DNA of 64,000 bases from Leucocoprinus leucothites (taxonomy: Eukaryota; Basidiomycota; Agaricomycetes; Agaricales; Agaricaceae), in the NCBI GenBank assembly GCA_013368445.1, contig JAACJO010000010.1:1-64000 (forward strand), written 5' to 3'. Shown here in pieces: positions 11,801 through 22,393 of the stretch (within the stretch, counting starts at the first letter, position 1; each line of letters opens with the position of its first letter). Position numbers and translations under genes: made by a program. The notes under the pieces were generated by a model. That model searched no databases. It saw nothing but the letters and a program-made list of their open reading frames with translations, and was not told the origin of the DNA.

Positions 11801-13627
11801 ACAACCATCCAGGCAATGGGGCGTGCAGGGCGCGATGGTGACTCGGCGCGGTGTTACATCATTCCCCTCGACAAGATAGGCCCAAAACAGGTTGAGGAAG
11901 ACCCCTTGGACCTGATCGGGCGGCAGGCAATGTATGATCTATTGTGGAATTCCAATGAGTGCATTCGTCTATCACTCACTCGCTTTAATGATGGAAATGG
12001 AGTCTCCTGTGATGACTCTAAAAATATAAAGTGCTCTTTTTGTAAAGATGGAACCTTCCGGAACCCTCTGAAAAAGCAGTGCATTCAGAAATTTCCTCTC
12101 CCTCCTTCGGCCGAAAATGGCCGCCCTGCACCGAAATACACTAGTTCTTCATCCAAAACCATACTCCTACCAGCTCCTTGTAACAAACCTCCTCCTCACC
12201 AGTGCCAGCTTCAAACACAAGTGGTCGAGTCGTATTTCTTTCAGGGAGATGAGGCCGGGGAGGTCCTCGTACCTAGTACATCCCAGCTGTCGCGGTATCC
12301 ATTATCGTCCAAGTCATCGCACCACCCCTCATCATCCAATTCATCGCACTACCCCCCATCACCCAAGTCATTGCACTATTCCCTGCTGCCCGAGGAGGTC
12401 CTTGTACCTAGTACATCACAACTGTTGCAGTATCCATTATCATCCAAATCATCGCACTACTCCCCATCATCCAGTTCATCGCACTACCCCCCGTCGCTCA
12501 AGTCATCACACTATCCCTCATCGCCCAAGTCATCACACTACCCCGCATCATCCAATTCATCGCACTACCCCCCGTCGCCCGGGTCATCACATCATCCCTC
12601 ATCGCCCAAGTCATCACACTACCCCGCATCATCCAATTCATCACACTACCCTGCATCATCCAATTCATCACACTACCCCGCATCATCCAATTCATCACAC
12701 TACCCCACATCATCCAATTCATCGCACTACCCCGCATCATCCAATTCATCGCACTACCCTGCATCATCCAATTCATCGCACTACCCTGCATCATCCAATT
12801 CATCGCACTACCCTGCATCATCCAATTCATCGCACTACCCTGCATCATCCAATTCATCGCACTACCCTGCATCATCCAATTCATCGCACTACCCTGCATC
12901 ATCCAATTCATCGCACTACCCCGCATCATCCAATTCATCATACTATCCCCCATCATCCAATTCATCACACTACCCCTCATCTTCCAAATCATTGCACTAT
13001 CCCTCAGAATCTAACTTTTCTTCAGCCGGCAAGGGGAAGCGACCTGCTTCTGATGTGTTCCATGAGAAGGCACGAGAAGTAAAGTTAAGGAAGGTTCAGA
13101 AAGATCTCGCAGACGAGCGCTATGCCTCTAGGCTGCGATCTGCTCTTCGCATGCTTGAGAACATATGCTCTGCTTGTCTGGTTTCTCAATCAGATGGAAC
13201 AGTCACTGGCCACAAAGCAAATGGCTGCGACATATTGAAGGGTCCAGAGTTTACCGCATTCCGCACCTGGAGAAGAAAAGTGAGCCTGAAATACAATATC
13301 CATGGTGACTATTGCACTTGCTGCTGGATGCCGCAGATGAAGGAGGCTGTCCATCCAAATATTCCTCCAGGTACTAAAGCTGCGGATACATGCCCCTACC
13401 CAGACTTGATTCCACCTCTTCTCTACCTGGTCTATCATACTGCTAGGTGGTGCGAGATGGCACAGGGACACTTCAAAACCACATGGGACACTGACACCCA
13501 CTATGCAAAATGGCTCAGTGGACCTCCTGTGCTTGGACATCGCTCAAACATTGCAGCTGTGATGTTGTGGTATGTTGAGGATATTTGGGAGAAGCAACCG
13601 TCAGGAGACCTTAGTGATGATGGTTAA
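5858..13627 (+). CDS. giant zinc finger / tyrosine-recombinase-like / RecQ-like helicase protein
   Basis: Seventeen exons join in frame: 5858-6199, 6254-6292, 6342-6398, 6457-6501, 6542-6629, 6668-6708, 6882-6980, 7037-7093, 7150-7203, 7263-7337, 7435-7539, 7684-8405, 8467-10402, 10455-10529, 10591-10692, 10749-10814 and 10865-13627. They give 2,221 residues. Order of parts: Cys/His-rich N-terminus (FQCCHCHKTI, YHCKCTGDCKGKY); a disordered linker built from tiny exons; paired C2H2-like fingers of OrsD type (CPTC at 342-345, second finger near 413-437); a tyrosine-recombinase-like domain (R905, K939, R1030, H1063, Y1072); a second small-exon linker; an SF2 helicase with Walker A (K1349), DEVH (D1437), SAT and QAMGRAGRDG (1617 on), followed by a RecQ-like Cys cluster; SSNSSHYPA repeats (about 1780-2015); and a Cys-rich tail. 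OrsD-plus-RecQ proteins are, from general knowledge, multicopy and often subtelomeric in basidiomycetes. The recombinase assignment is mine. The segment 6709-6881 may hide another exon, and 7540-7683 stays open if unspliced. The alternative is two or three adjacent genes. Confidence 0.75.
7684..8050 (+). other. OrsD-type (DUF3505-like) double zinc finger region
   Basis: This part of the large gene encodes ICPTCSVALTPDIALDHV...LH, a first CxxC...HxxxxH finger. It is followed about 70 residues later by LCDHGRCQQIHSTAAAMKTH...VH, a second one. The pairing and spacing match the OrsD/DUF3505 domain found in fungal helicase-like proteins and in the orsellinic acid cluster protein OrsD. The likely role is nucleic-acid binding, but this is not shown by sequence alone. 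Confidence 0.7.
9380..9990 (+). other. tyrosine recombinase-like catalytic region inside the large gene
   Basis: Around 9446 the frame reads SPSRGTEMTCI, resembling the Arg-I box (G-x-R-x-x-E). About 34 residues later comes K939 in QYTKTSN, then LSDYRQTSIAF at the HxxR position with Ser replacing His (R1030). Last comes QAGHSRATENMHYGR, where His and Tyr are nine residues apart, the spacing seen in lambda Int and Cre-like enzymes (box II GHS...Y). The gap from the second Arg to GHS is 33 residues, longer than the usual 22-23. Flanking helices are rich in Leu/Ile. These features fit a diverged active recombinase, but a structure prediction is needed to exclude chance. Confidence 0.6.
12292..13010 (+). 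repeat. coding 27-bp minisatellite (SSNSSHYPA units)
   Basis: Twenty or more 27-base units encode nine-residue repeats of the type SSNSSHYPA within the last exon of the large gene. The block from about 12610 to 12940 is nearly perfect, while the left part is more diverged (SSKSSHYPP, SSKSSHHPS). Because 27 is divisible by three, copy number can change without a frameshift. All other frames also stay open and give His/Pro-rich or Met/Trp-rich artefacts. The block separates the helicase and its Cys cluster from the Cys-rich tail and probably acts as a flexible Ser-rich spacer. Confidence 0.9.
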
Positions 13628-14900
13628 GACTGCCTGTAAGCCTAAGTAGAAGGAGGATTCTCTTTTATAGTAATGGTATATAGTACGCTCCGGACAGTTG
13701 GTGTTATGACCATGACATTTCCTAGATATTTATTCAGATATTCCTTTTATTTTCCGTTCTTTTCCTAAGCTTCGTCCCTTTACAATTTACTTTCTTCTAT
13801 TGTTTAGTGTACCTATGGAATGAGCCGCATGTAACCTGTAGAGATGTCACGATCTGCGATCGTGACCTCTCCGATTTGATCTCCGACTATTTTTTCGATT
13901 TCCGATTCCCGCGATTTTTCATTATCTATCATTTCTATAAATATTTCACAGCCTGTCTCCGCTCATCATTCTATCATCCTTTCATTTGCGCTCATATTCG
14001 TTTCCGCCATTCCATTTATGTTTGTCGTTCTCCGTCGCGTCGCGTTTGTCGTTGTCTATTTACTTTTCGTTTATCTGTTTATTCGTTTATCGTCGCATTG
14101 TGAGCTTCGCGATATTTACGTGTTATTTGTCCAATTTCGCGTTATCTTAAATATGTCGCTACTAGCTCATGTATTATTCATTCTGAATATCGACTAAGAT
14201 TCCACTCTGAATTCTCTGTCTGTTATTCCTTCAGTGTTGAATTCCAATTCGCACTGTCTGTCATCTTCCTCGTAGACCAAATCAGTCGACGCGATATCGG
14301 AAGGGCGCAGCACATACGCTGAAGCCAACGACCGACCTCTCCGTAACTTTTGCGCGCTTCGTAAGCGCCGGAATTTCGCAAATCTTGACAAGAGACCCCA
14401 TTTCAAGTAAACCCTTGTAAGAATATTTAGCTCGGTCTATCTCTCATTAGCTATATAAGCTGCTGCACAATAGCTTGATTATTTAGTCTAGAATTGTTAA
14501 CGCCTCTTCTCTTTTTCATCTAAACTCCTGGTGTTCTAGAGACCGGCTTGACAATTGTCTGGATAACTAGACCCAAATCTGTATAGGTGGTCAATATTCA
14601 GATCAATTAGCTAAGGATCGCTCTACGTGATACATGATATATGCCATCCACTGCTCTTCAGAAAGACCAGGTATTTGCTGACATCATAATTCCTGTGAGC
14701 AGTGGTACACTGAGGACTAGCTTGAAAAATCCACCCTCCTTATAGCGGTCTAACACTTTTGCGCATGTGAAAGTAACTCTTTAGTCTCGGCTTCTGGAGA
14801 CTCCTCAGCATTCATCCCTCTTTCTGGGTAAGTCATTGTCCCCAAAGACCTCTTTTATACATTCTGAGGTTCTGGTGTCTCATTTTCACTAGACCCGCCA
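13628..14900. other. 3' flank of the helicase gene, AT-rich, no supported gene
   Basis: The stretch contains T-rich sequence and short repeats of CGATTT/CGCGATTT and ATCTGCGATCGTGA type near 13850-13915. I see no coding frame with recognisable content. It probably contains the 3' UTR and terminator of the large gene, followed by the flank of the Copia remnant. Confidence 0.45.
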
Positions 14901-15299
14901 TCCAGTGGTTGAGTGTCCACCTTCAGAACCACTCATTTAACATTCGAGAATGCTTCTCGCAAGCTCTCCGAGCTCCACGTTACTTCTGAGAGTGCAAGGA
15001 CCTTTCCTGTGTACAAGGGGCATGTAACAAGAATAGATTATGGACAACGTAGCGTGGGGGTAGAAAAAACGAGTGTCATTGTGTTCACACTGAAGTCTGA
15101 AGTCCACACGAAAGGTTTCAATTAGATGTGTACAATACGTCGAGAATACATTTAGCTCACCTGAAATTTTCTTTATATACAGAGATAGAAAATTGCCCAT
15201 GTTTACCAGCAACATCCGCTGATCATCAACGCCCATAAAAGGTAGGCTAGCCCATCTCCACGGGCCCGCAGTTGATGTCGACGACGTTCAACTTTTGAC
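14900..15299 (-). repeat. probable 3' LTR end of the Copia remnant
   Basis: On the minus strand the RNase H frame is followed by a purine-rich GAGTGGGAG and then TGTCAAAAGTTGAACG. This is the arrangement expected of a polypurine tract and the TG start of an LTR, placing its 5' edge at 15299. I could not fix the other edge or find a matching second LTR, so the extent is approximate. Confidence 0.35.
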
Positions 15300-15304
15300 A
15301 CTCC

Positions 15305-16620
15305 CACTCATCGAGATATCAGACTCCAGGTATGACCCCCAAGCGAGCACGGAGTTTTTTGAAGGCTTTGCGGGGGAGCTGTTTTGTTAAGATGTTGCCA
15401 AGCATGTCTTCTGTAGACATGTAACGTCTCGCCGCGCTCAATGCATTCGCAAATAAAATGATGTCGAATGTCAATATGCTTTGCGTGCGAGTGATTGACT
15501 GGGTTATGAGCGAGTGCAATACAGCCTTTATTGTCTGCGAAAATGATAGTAGCTGTTACCTGAGGGGAATCCATATCCTTCAGCAATATCCTTAATCAAA
15601 CTGCTTCCTTTGTAGCATTTGCCGATGCCATGTACTCCGCTTCAACAGAAGAAGTGGCTACTGTTGGCTGCTTCTTAGGCTACCATGTCACAATGCTCCC
15701 TGCAGCCTCAAATACAAAACCTCCAGCAGAAAGGTGATCATCTGGGTGCTGAGCCAAATTTGAGTCTGTCCACCCAACTAAGTCAAAACTCTCCAATCCA
15801 CGCTGGCCAAGAATGAGACCATATTCCGCTGTACCCTTGAGGTATCACAGAATGAATTTGGAAGCCTCTAGATGAGCGATGTCCGGGTTTCCTGCAAACT
15901 GAAAGATGAGACTGACTGCGTGTTGTATGTCGGGTTGAGATTGAGTGGCGAAGAGTAGGGATCCGATGATCGAGAGGAAATGCAAGTCACCTGCATATTC
16001 CTGGTGTTCCCACTTCTCATAGTCAGTGACTGGACATTGTGCGGTCGAGAGATCGTGCTTGACAGGTAGAGGTGTTGAGACAGGAGTTTCATTTTCCATT
16101 CCCAAACACGTGAGAATTTTGTGTACATATCCTGTCTGAGAAACATGGATCGCCCAATCCAAACAATCCATTGTGACGACTAGGCCTAAGATATGTTTGA
16201 GCTCACCTAGCTCAGTGATATCAAAAAGAACGCCCGATTTCAGCTTGAACCATTGGATTGCCTGTCATTGGGGTCGCCATAGCCATATTGTCCACATACA
16301 CCAGTACCAACATCACAATTTTACTGCCGTCTCGCAAGATGTAAAGGTATCCATCAGGGGTAGATTTTATTAAGCCAAGCTTTGACACCTCACTCAACTT
16401 GATCTTCCATTGTCTCCCCGCCTGTTTCAACCCATACAACACTTTCAACAATTTCCAGCATTGTTTACCACCCCCATGCTTCAGAAATACCTCCGGCACC
16501 TTCATGTAAATCTCCTCCTCCAGTTCTCCATTTAGTAATGCTGCGATGTGGAGATATGTCACCAGCTACTTGTGAACTTCGTATCCGATGACATCTCCCA
16601 CTAAAAGTCACCAGATCAAA
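15305..16620 (-). pseudogene. Ty1/Copia retrotransposon pol remnant (reverse transcriptase and RNase H)
   Basis: Reading leftward, the first frame (16562-16221) has NGELEEEIYMKVPE, KVLYGLKQAGRQW and LVYVDNMAMAT, the hallmark Copia reverse transcriptase blocks. The next frame (16171-15845) continues with VHKILTCLGME and a spacer ending ATQSQPDIQHAVS. The last (15586-15308) has FADNKGCIALAHNPVNHS and KHIDIRHHF, the RNase H end of Copia pol. Stops and frame changes separate the blocks, and the catalytic YVDD reads YVDN. Gag, protease and integrase are not visible. This is a dead 5'-truncated copy. Confidence 0.9.
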
Positions 16621-17507
16621 TGATCACACCAGAGTGCCCTTTACAGTACTCCACCAATTCCCCTCTACCTTCCGATCCCTGACACACCAAGCACTCTGAC
16701 TCATGCAACTTCTCAGAAATGACGCCGGTGGTTACTTACCAGGAATCTGATCCCTTGGAAATGGACATATTTGGGTATAGTCCTCTTTAATATCTCTTTA
16801 ACCTTCCTCCTTGATTTTTTTTTCGCTTTCATTGAAATCTTTGTTCAAGTTTTACATTCTAACTAGTCATAGAATCTCTCCTTCTGGTATCGCTTCTGTT
16901 TTAAATTTCATTATGGCTCTAAATATTAAATTACAGAACGAATTTTTGACACTAATTTACTGATGTCTTAGTTTTCTCCTTCATACAAAAACTCTGTGTC
17001 ATAAAAATTTTAGATATCGTTGTTAGATAAACTGTACAACGATAGTCGATATTTAGTAAATTCTAGACCCGTTTACCCCTGTTCCAAAGCTCTGAACTCT
17101 CTAAGAAATTTCCTTTACCTTTTCTACTCATTTTCTCTCTTGCCTCTCTCATCTCTCCTGTCACTTAATTTCCATCTCTACCCCTCGCTAATCACTTCGT
17201 CGACATCCTGGGTTGGTCTTGGAGCCCAGCGACTGTTGGATTTGGTCGCGCTCACATGTTATTTCGTCTTTTACCTGTTTCTCATCTCTTCAACTGGAGC
17301 CCACCGCAAGGGGCTTCAAAACCCATTCCGTCGACCAGTATTCCTTGAAATCTCGCCCACGAGATTTCTCTCTTGCTCCAAAATCCTAACAACGTCTCTA
17401 TCAACTCTCTCACCACTGTAGAAGAATTCTTTGATTTCAATTCTGAAGTCCCTCCTGGTTCTGACACCGTATCTGTACACTTGAGTAAACTCGATTCTGA
17501 AAATAGT

Positions 17508-18400
17508 ATGGCCTCGCATCAGAACCCCCACAAAGTCCCTGGTAGTCATCCTGACCTCGCTCCTCATGCGGATGAGAATCAGCCACCCCACGATGAGCAA
17601 CACCAACAGCCTCCCAACTATCCCCATCTTAACCCACCTCCTATTCACCACCCCCTGCCAGTCCCTCCTCATCCTCGCTTCGTCCCTGCATATTGGGGAA
17701 ATCAACAGCAGCTGCCAGCTGGCCAAAACTTCAGATACCCACCGATACAGCCTCCTCCACTTCCCTATCCTGTCTATCAACCTCCACCTCAGGTCCGCCA
17801 CATGCCTGGACAGTATGATTGCACCGCTCCCCATTTTGATGGACATCCTCACTCGCTTTGACGATTCTTGGAGGAGGTAGAGATCCTTGGCTGAGAATGT
17901 GGCCTTAACCAACAAGACTTGATCAACCACACTCTTCGCTACCTCGAGCCACACAACTATAATACCTGGAACAGTTGTCCATCAGTGTGCAGTGACAACT
18001 GGCATCAGTTTAAAGTAGATATCACCTCTCTGTACCCCGGATCCGAGGATTCCGCCTGATACACTGTCACCGATCTTGAGATCTTGGTTGAGAATAGCGG
18101 AGCAGTACCTATGCAAAGCAAAATTCAGCTTGGCAAATATTATCGAAATTTTATTACCCAAGCATCGTTCTTACTGGAGCAAAAATGCATTTTTCTTTGA
18201 GAGCGAAATAAACTCTTCGTGGCCGGATTCCACATTAATTTTCGTGGCCTCCTTTGTGAACAGCTTCGCATACAGAACCCACTTTATCCCCTAGATGAAC
18301 CATGGGATATTAGCACTGTCAAATGGGCTGCTAGATTCTTACTGGATGGAAGCACCACTGGGATGACACCTACACTTTCATCGATACCTCCTTCCAACCC
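17508..18400 (+). pseudogene. Ty3/Gypsy Gag-like remnant
   Basis: A Pro/His-rich N-terminus (from ATG 17508) is followed, with a frameshift and stops, by blocks RFLEEVEILG, LRYLEPHNYNTW, KIQLGKYYRNFI and WAARFLLDGS. This pattern is known to me from Gag of basidiomycete Gypsy elements. Internal stops occur near 17893, 18058 and 18198. It belongs to the same element as the protease-like and reverse-transcriptase-like blocks downstream. Confidence 0.65.
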
Positions 18401-19099
18401 AAAATCCTTTCCAGCCCCTACCAACATTCCAGTTGCTCCAGGACCTCGCGAGACATTTGATTTGTCCTCGCCCAAGTGGATCCTCAATTCCGAAGCATTC
18501 CTCACTCGCCTAGCTGGAAAAATTGGTGCTCCATTACATCCCTCCCCCCAGTCATCATTCCAGTTTCCCCCTGTCCAAAATCACCAACAACGTCACAGTT
18601 CCTGGGGATGTGGTGTGGAGATGGGCTTCCGTCTGCACTTGCATTTTGCATCCGGGCATCCATCACCGACTACTATATATTTTATATCAGTTTTGTTATT
18701 GAGCTCCTGTTGTTCCTTTTTTTAGAATAAGCCTATTTACTTTGGTTTAGAACTTTAGTCACTAGTTTTCCACAGGGACTTTAGTAGTGCACTTCAGCAT
18801 GTCATAGTCAGGAGTTTTCGAGCTAAAAAATGAACCACGACCACCTTTTCCTTGGTCTCTGTCCGAAAATCAGGAAATAGTATCGATGGAACAATCACTT
18901 TAACTCACAAGGAACTTTATGAGATCGCTCCGGAGGTTCGGAAACACGTCAGGGAGTAGCTAAACACTCGCAGAGTACCCACTACATCTGCTACAACTGT
19001 CTCTGCCCTTGGAGAAGCCAGCTGCGATGAAATTTTCACCCAAACTTCTTCTGTCAACATCATCTCCTCCTATCCAATCCTCTTGTTGTAGCCAACCAC

Positions 19100-19765
19100 G
19101 TCGAAGATTTGTGCACAATCTCGTTATAACTCAATGGGAAGGTCGCTGTATATGCCATTCTCAACGGAGGCCCGCAGATTATCGCTATCCAGAAGGATGT
19201 ATGGGGGAAACTTGGTCTCCCTCTCCTTGGGACTGAATGTATGGTCATGGAGTCTGTCAATGCGAGCAAGGAGTCGACTCTGGGCCTCCTCAGTATGCGG
19301 AATCATTTGGTGGCCATGGCTGTTATAGTGTATTTGATTTATTTGTTGGCTTTGATCAGCATGCCCTTGCTCCAGAATCTTGGGATGTGGATCTTACTAT
19401 GTTTTAAACTCCTCTCGGCAGCCTTCGGCTCACCTCTATCCCTAGGGGTACACCAATTCAATGGAGATCCAACATGGAAATCTCACTTTCCTTCTTTAAG
19501 ATGAAATCCCCAATGTCGCCTGTCCCTTTGTAGATGACATACCCGTCAAGGGACCTAAAACACACTTTGAGACACCCAATGACAACTTTGAAACTATACC
19601 TGAAAATCCCAAAAATTCGAAGATTTGTCTGGGAGCACCTCAATAACGTCCAAGATCTTGCAAAGGTGAAGGAACTTGTACTCAAGGCTCGCTTCAACTC
19701 CACACTACTATTGTCCTCGGGTGATTTTGAAGTCAGTAACTATTCAACCAGTTGGGTGTGTGGGC
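19100..19765 (+). pseudogene. Ty3/Gypsy protease-like and reverse transcriptase remnant
   Basis: Near 19133-19320 the sequence encodes VYAILNGGPQIIAIQKDVWG and MVMESVNASKESTLGLL, a retropepsin-like block in which the usual Asp-Gly is Asn-Gly. After a deletion it resumes at about 19515 with PFVDDIPVKGPKTHFETP and KIRRFVWEHLNNVQ, the YxDD block and the following helix of a Gypsy reverse transcriptase. Most of pol is missing between the two and afterwards. Stops and frameshifts confirm a dead element. Confidence 0.7.
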
Positions 19766-19844
19766 TGCAGGAACTGAAGGGTACAGTGACCCAATCGGGT
19801 AGGAAGCCATTGGGTGTGTCGACACCAAGAAATGAAGGGTATGG

Positions 19845-19920
19845 TCAGCCAATCAAGTGGGTGCAATCGGACCCGATCGGGTAGAGCCAATCAAGTGGGT
19901 GCTGTTGGACCCGATCGGGT
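19845..19920 (+). repeat. 38-bp tandem duplication with ACCCGATCGGGT palindrome
   Basis: Two copies of a 38-base segment containing CCAATCAAGTGGGTGC and the perfect palindrome ACCCGATCGGGT lie at about 19849-19882 and 19887-19920. A decayed relative is at 19785-19797. They lie in the 3' part of the Gypsy remnant. Confidence 0.75.
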
Positions 19921-20097
19921 ACCAAAAGTGGGGTAAATATTCAATATCTAGATGTAGGTTAGTTTATAGAGTCGTCTAATGGATCAGTATGGCATGTATT
20001 ATGGAAAAGGGCTTGCCAGAGTGGTCCAGGCTTAGATATATGGCCCGGAAGTCTGGGCAGACTTCCAGCTGCAAGAGTAGGGGGAGGATGTAGGGTA

Positions 20098-20745
20098 TGT
20101 GATAAAAATTAATTTTTGGCGCCCATTGTATTATACTCCCCTGGCTAGGATTTATTGGGACGGGCGCCAGAAACTAATTATCACACCTGAGCCTCTCCAA
20201 TATGAGTGTCAGAAATTAATTTCTGACACTCATACAATAAAATTATCGCGATGAGTGCCTAGAATTAAATTTATTATGCCCCTTGCTTATCTGCGACAAA
20301 TTAGTTTTGTATGGCGCCTAAAATTAAATTTATTGTGCCCCTTGCTTATCTGCGACAAATTAGTTTTGTACGGCGCCTAAAATTAAATTTATTGTGCACT
20401 CTGCCTATGTCTCTGTAGATTAGTATTACAGCGCTAAAAATTAATTTTGTCTCCTCTACCAAATCATTATCTTGGGCGCCTAAAACTAATTTTCATCGTG
20501 TACTTTACCTGTACCACCCTTCAGAATTGATTGTACAGCGCTTAAAATTAATTTTGTATCGTGCACTCTACCTGTGTATCTGTAGACTAATATATTCACT
20601 TAGGCGTCTAAAATTAATTTTGTTGTGTGCTGACGGGTGCTCGTGGGCGCTTATTCATGCGCATGCCAGTGGGTGTAGCCCCCCCTCCCATACTGAATAC
20701 AAAATTAATTTTAGGCGCCCACATACAAAAATTAATTTTGGAAGT
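20098..20745 (+). repeat. probable Gypsy 3' LTR rich in GGCGCC / AAATTAATTT modules
   Basis: A purine-rich tract (AGTAGGGGGAGGATGTAGGG) ends two bases before TGTGATAAAAATTAATTTTT, as expected at the polypurine-tract/LTR border. From there to about 20745 a module consisting of GGCGCC (or GCGCTT) plus AAATTAATTT recurs at least eight times. One 57-bp unit (TGCGACAAATTAGTTTTGTA plus GGCGCCTAAAATTAAATTTA) is almost exactly duplicated at 20270-20385. The first 88 bases (20098-20185) are themselves bounded by inverted copies, TGTGATA...TATCACA. I could not find a matching 5' LTR, so the LTR call rests on the tract and the TG start. Confidence 0.5.
20201..20234. repeat. 34-bp perfect palindrome
   Basis: The 17 bases TATGAGTGTCAGAAATT are followed at once by their exact reverse complement with no spacer, giving a perfect 34-bp palindrome centred between 20217 and 20218. 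It lies within the GGCGCC/AAATTAATTT module region. Confidence 0.95.
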
Positions 20746-21284
20746 CTGACCCCATCTCTCGGACTATATTACTAGTGTGACCGAAAAGCGATGGAATGAT
20801 CATGTTCGCGCTGCGATCCCAGGGTGGGATATAGTAGACCTTGAGCTGAAACCACTGGATAAGTTTTACAGGGAAGTGCTTTTCACATTAGAAGTCCATA
20901 ACTCACGTCTAGGAATAGATTCAGCCGTCGACTGTCAAGGCATCAGGGCTGTCCCAAAGAACAATGTCGAAGCTTCGAGTTAACTCAGACACCGACCGTC
21001 CAGTCAGGTGGGAGATGATGCAGTTTTACCAACAGTATTATCAGGGGGAGATCGCGGACATATGATCGCCGATGAGTGTCAGGTAGAACGATACGACTCG
21101 GAGCAATGGGGTGTATGAATGTCCTCGGCTTCAATGATGTCAGCTTTGTTTGTCCGTGTTGTCCATGACAATCAGTGATCCGGACGTGGCACTCAGACCT
21201 TGACAACTTCACTTCGCGACCTTTTCTCTCTCATCCCTGTCGCATGCCTCTCCATACAAATTATTCTCCGCTGCCTCACGTTGT

Positions 21285-22090
21285 ACCTGACACTCGTTGG
21301 AAGGCGCAAATACGTGGTTTCTTTCTGACACAGCTGTCGAAGGAGCCACGCTAGCTCCGCCTGACCGGATGGTCGGCGCTACGAATAGCCCTCACTCGCC
21401 TGTCTAAGTCTTGTTCTTCCCATCCGCAACTTAGGTATGGGGACAAGCACTTGTTTCCCTCTTCTGGTACGCCTTCCCTGGTTGTGGATTGTGTTGCCTA
21501 ATATGCTGATTCCCTTACCCTCAAGCATCTCGTGTATCCACACCTTACATGTCAAATTTATCAAGGTAGTGTTGCTTCATCTCCGTCCTTCATCGCCGTC
21601 GACAAAAATCACTGCTGATCTCATGCCCGCCTTCTTAATCTGCTCAGCGGACATTTCGCGCAGTAGTGGTTCCTTCTTATTAAGGACAATTGCTTGCTAT
21701 GGTATGTGCTGGATGTCCTGCGGTATCAGTCCGAGGGGTCGAAGGCATCGGGCTACATCCGTCATACTCGTGTTGAACCTGACACCCGTTGGTGGACATG
21801 CAGACGTGGCTTCTTCCTGACCAGCTGTCGGAGAACCACCTTAGTTTCACCTGACCCAGTGGTCGGTTCTATAGAAGACACTCTCGTCCTCGATCCAGCC
21901 TCCTTCCAGGTGCTCGCCTTTCGATTTCCTGCTGCGCTGCGACTTAGCTCAGTACAACCCGTGTTCGTACTTCGGTGAGCGCTCTGTCGCATTACTCGCA
22001 TTCCCGATTACTTGAAAACCCTGCTCTTTCAATTCAGCTCCTTCACAACCTCATGTATCCACCTCTCACGTACTCGATCAATCGAGGCTA
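21285..22090 (+). repeat. diverged tandem duplication of about 0.5 kb
   Basis: Segments near 21290-21375 (ACACTCGTTGGAAGGCGC, CAGCTGTCGAAGGAGCCACG, CCTGACCGGATGGTCGGC) recur in order near 21780-21865 (ACACCCGTTGGTGGACATGC, CAGCTGTCGGAGAACCACC, CCTGACCCAGTGGTCGG). A second matching pair is near 21525-21600 and 22045-22120 (TGTATCCAC...TCACGT/TTACAT...TCTCCGTC or TTCCGCTC). The offset is about 490-520 bases. No gene is evident inside. It forms the upstream flank of the broken unknown gene at 22394. Confidence 0.5.
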
Positions 22091-22393
22091 CTTCATTTCA
22101 TTTCCGCTCGTCGCCAATGGCAAAACTCCTGAATGACTCTGTGATTCCCGCCACCTGACCCACTCGATGCGATCATTGTGTCATAGGGAATCTCATGGTC
22201 ATCCACAATGGTACGGTCTGCGAATCATCGAATGTAGCTGCCAAATTAATAGTCTTATCCTTATTCGTTCTTTCAGTTCTGGCTGTGCTATCCTGAGATC
22301 TCAATCGCGTGTTTTTGCGGTAGTTACGCCTGATCTCGATATATGTAGCGTTTGAGCTCCAAATTCACGACGGCCCTTTCTTTGCCTCTCAGT

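Noticed and set aside
12117..13082. 321-codon plus-strand frame (His/Pro-rich) and 164-codon minus-strand frame (Met/Trp-rich)
   Set aside because: Both are shadow frames of the 27-bp coding repeat inside the helicase gene.
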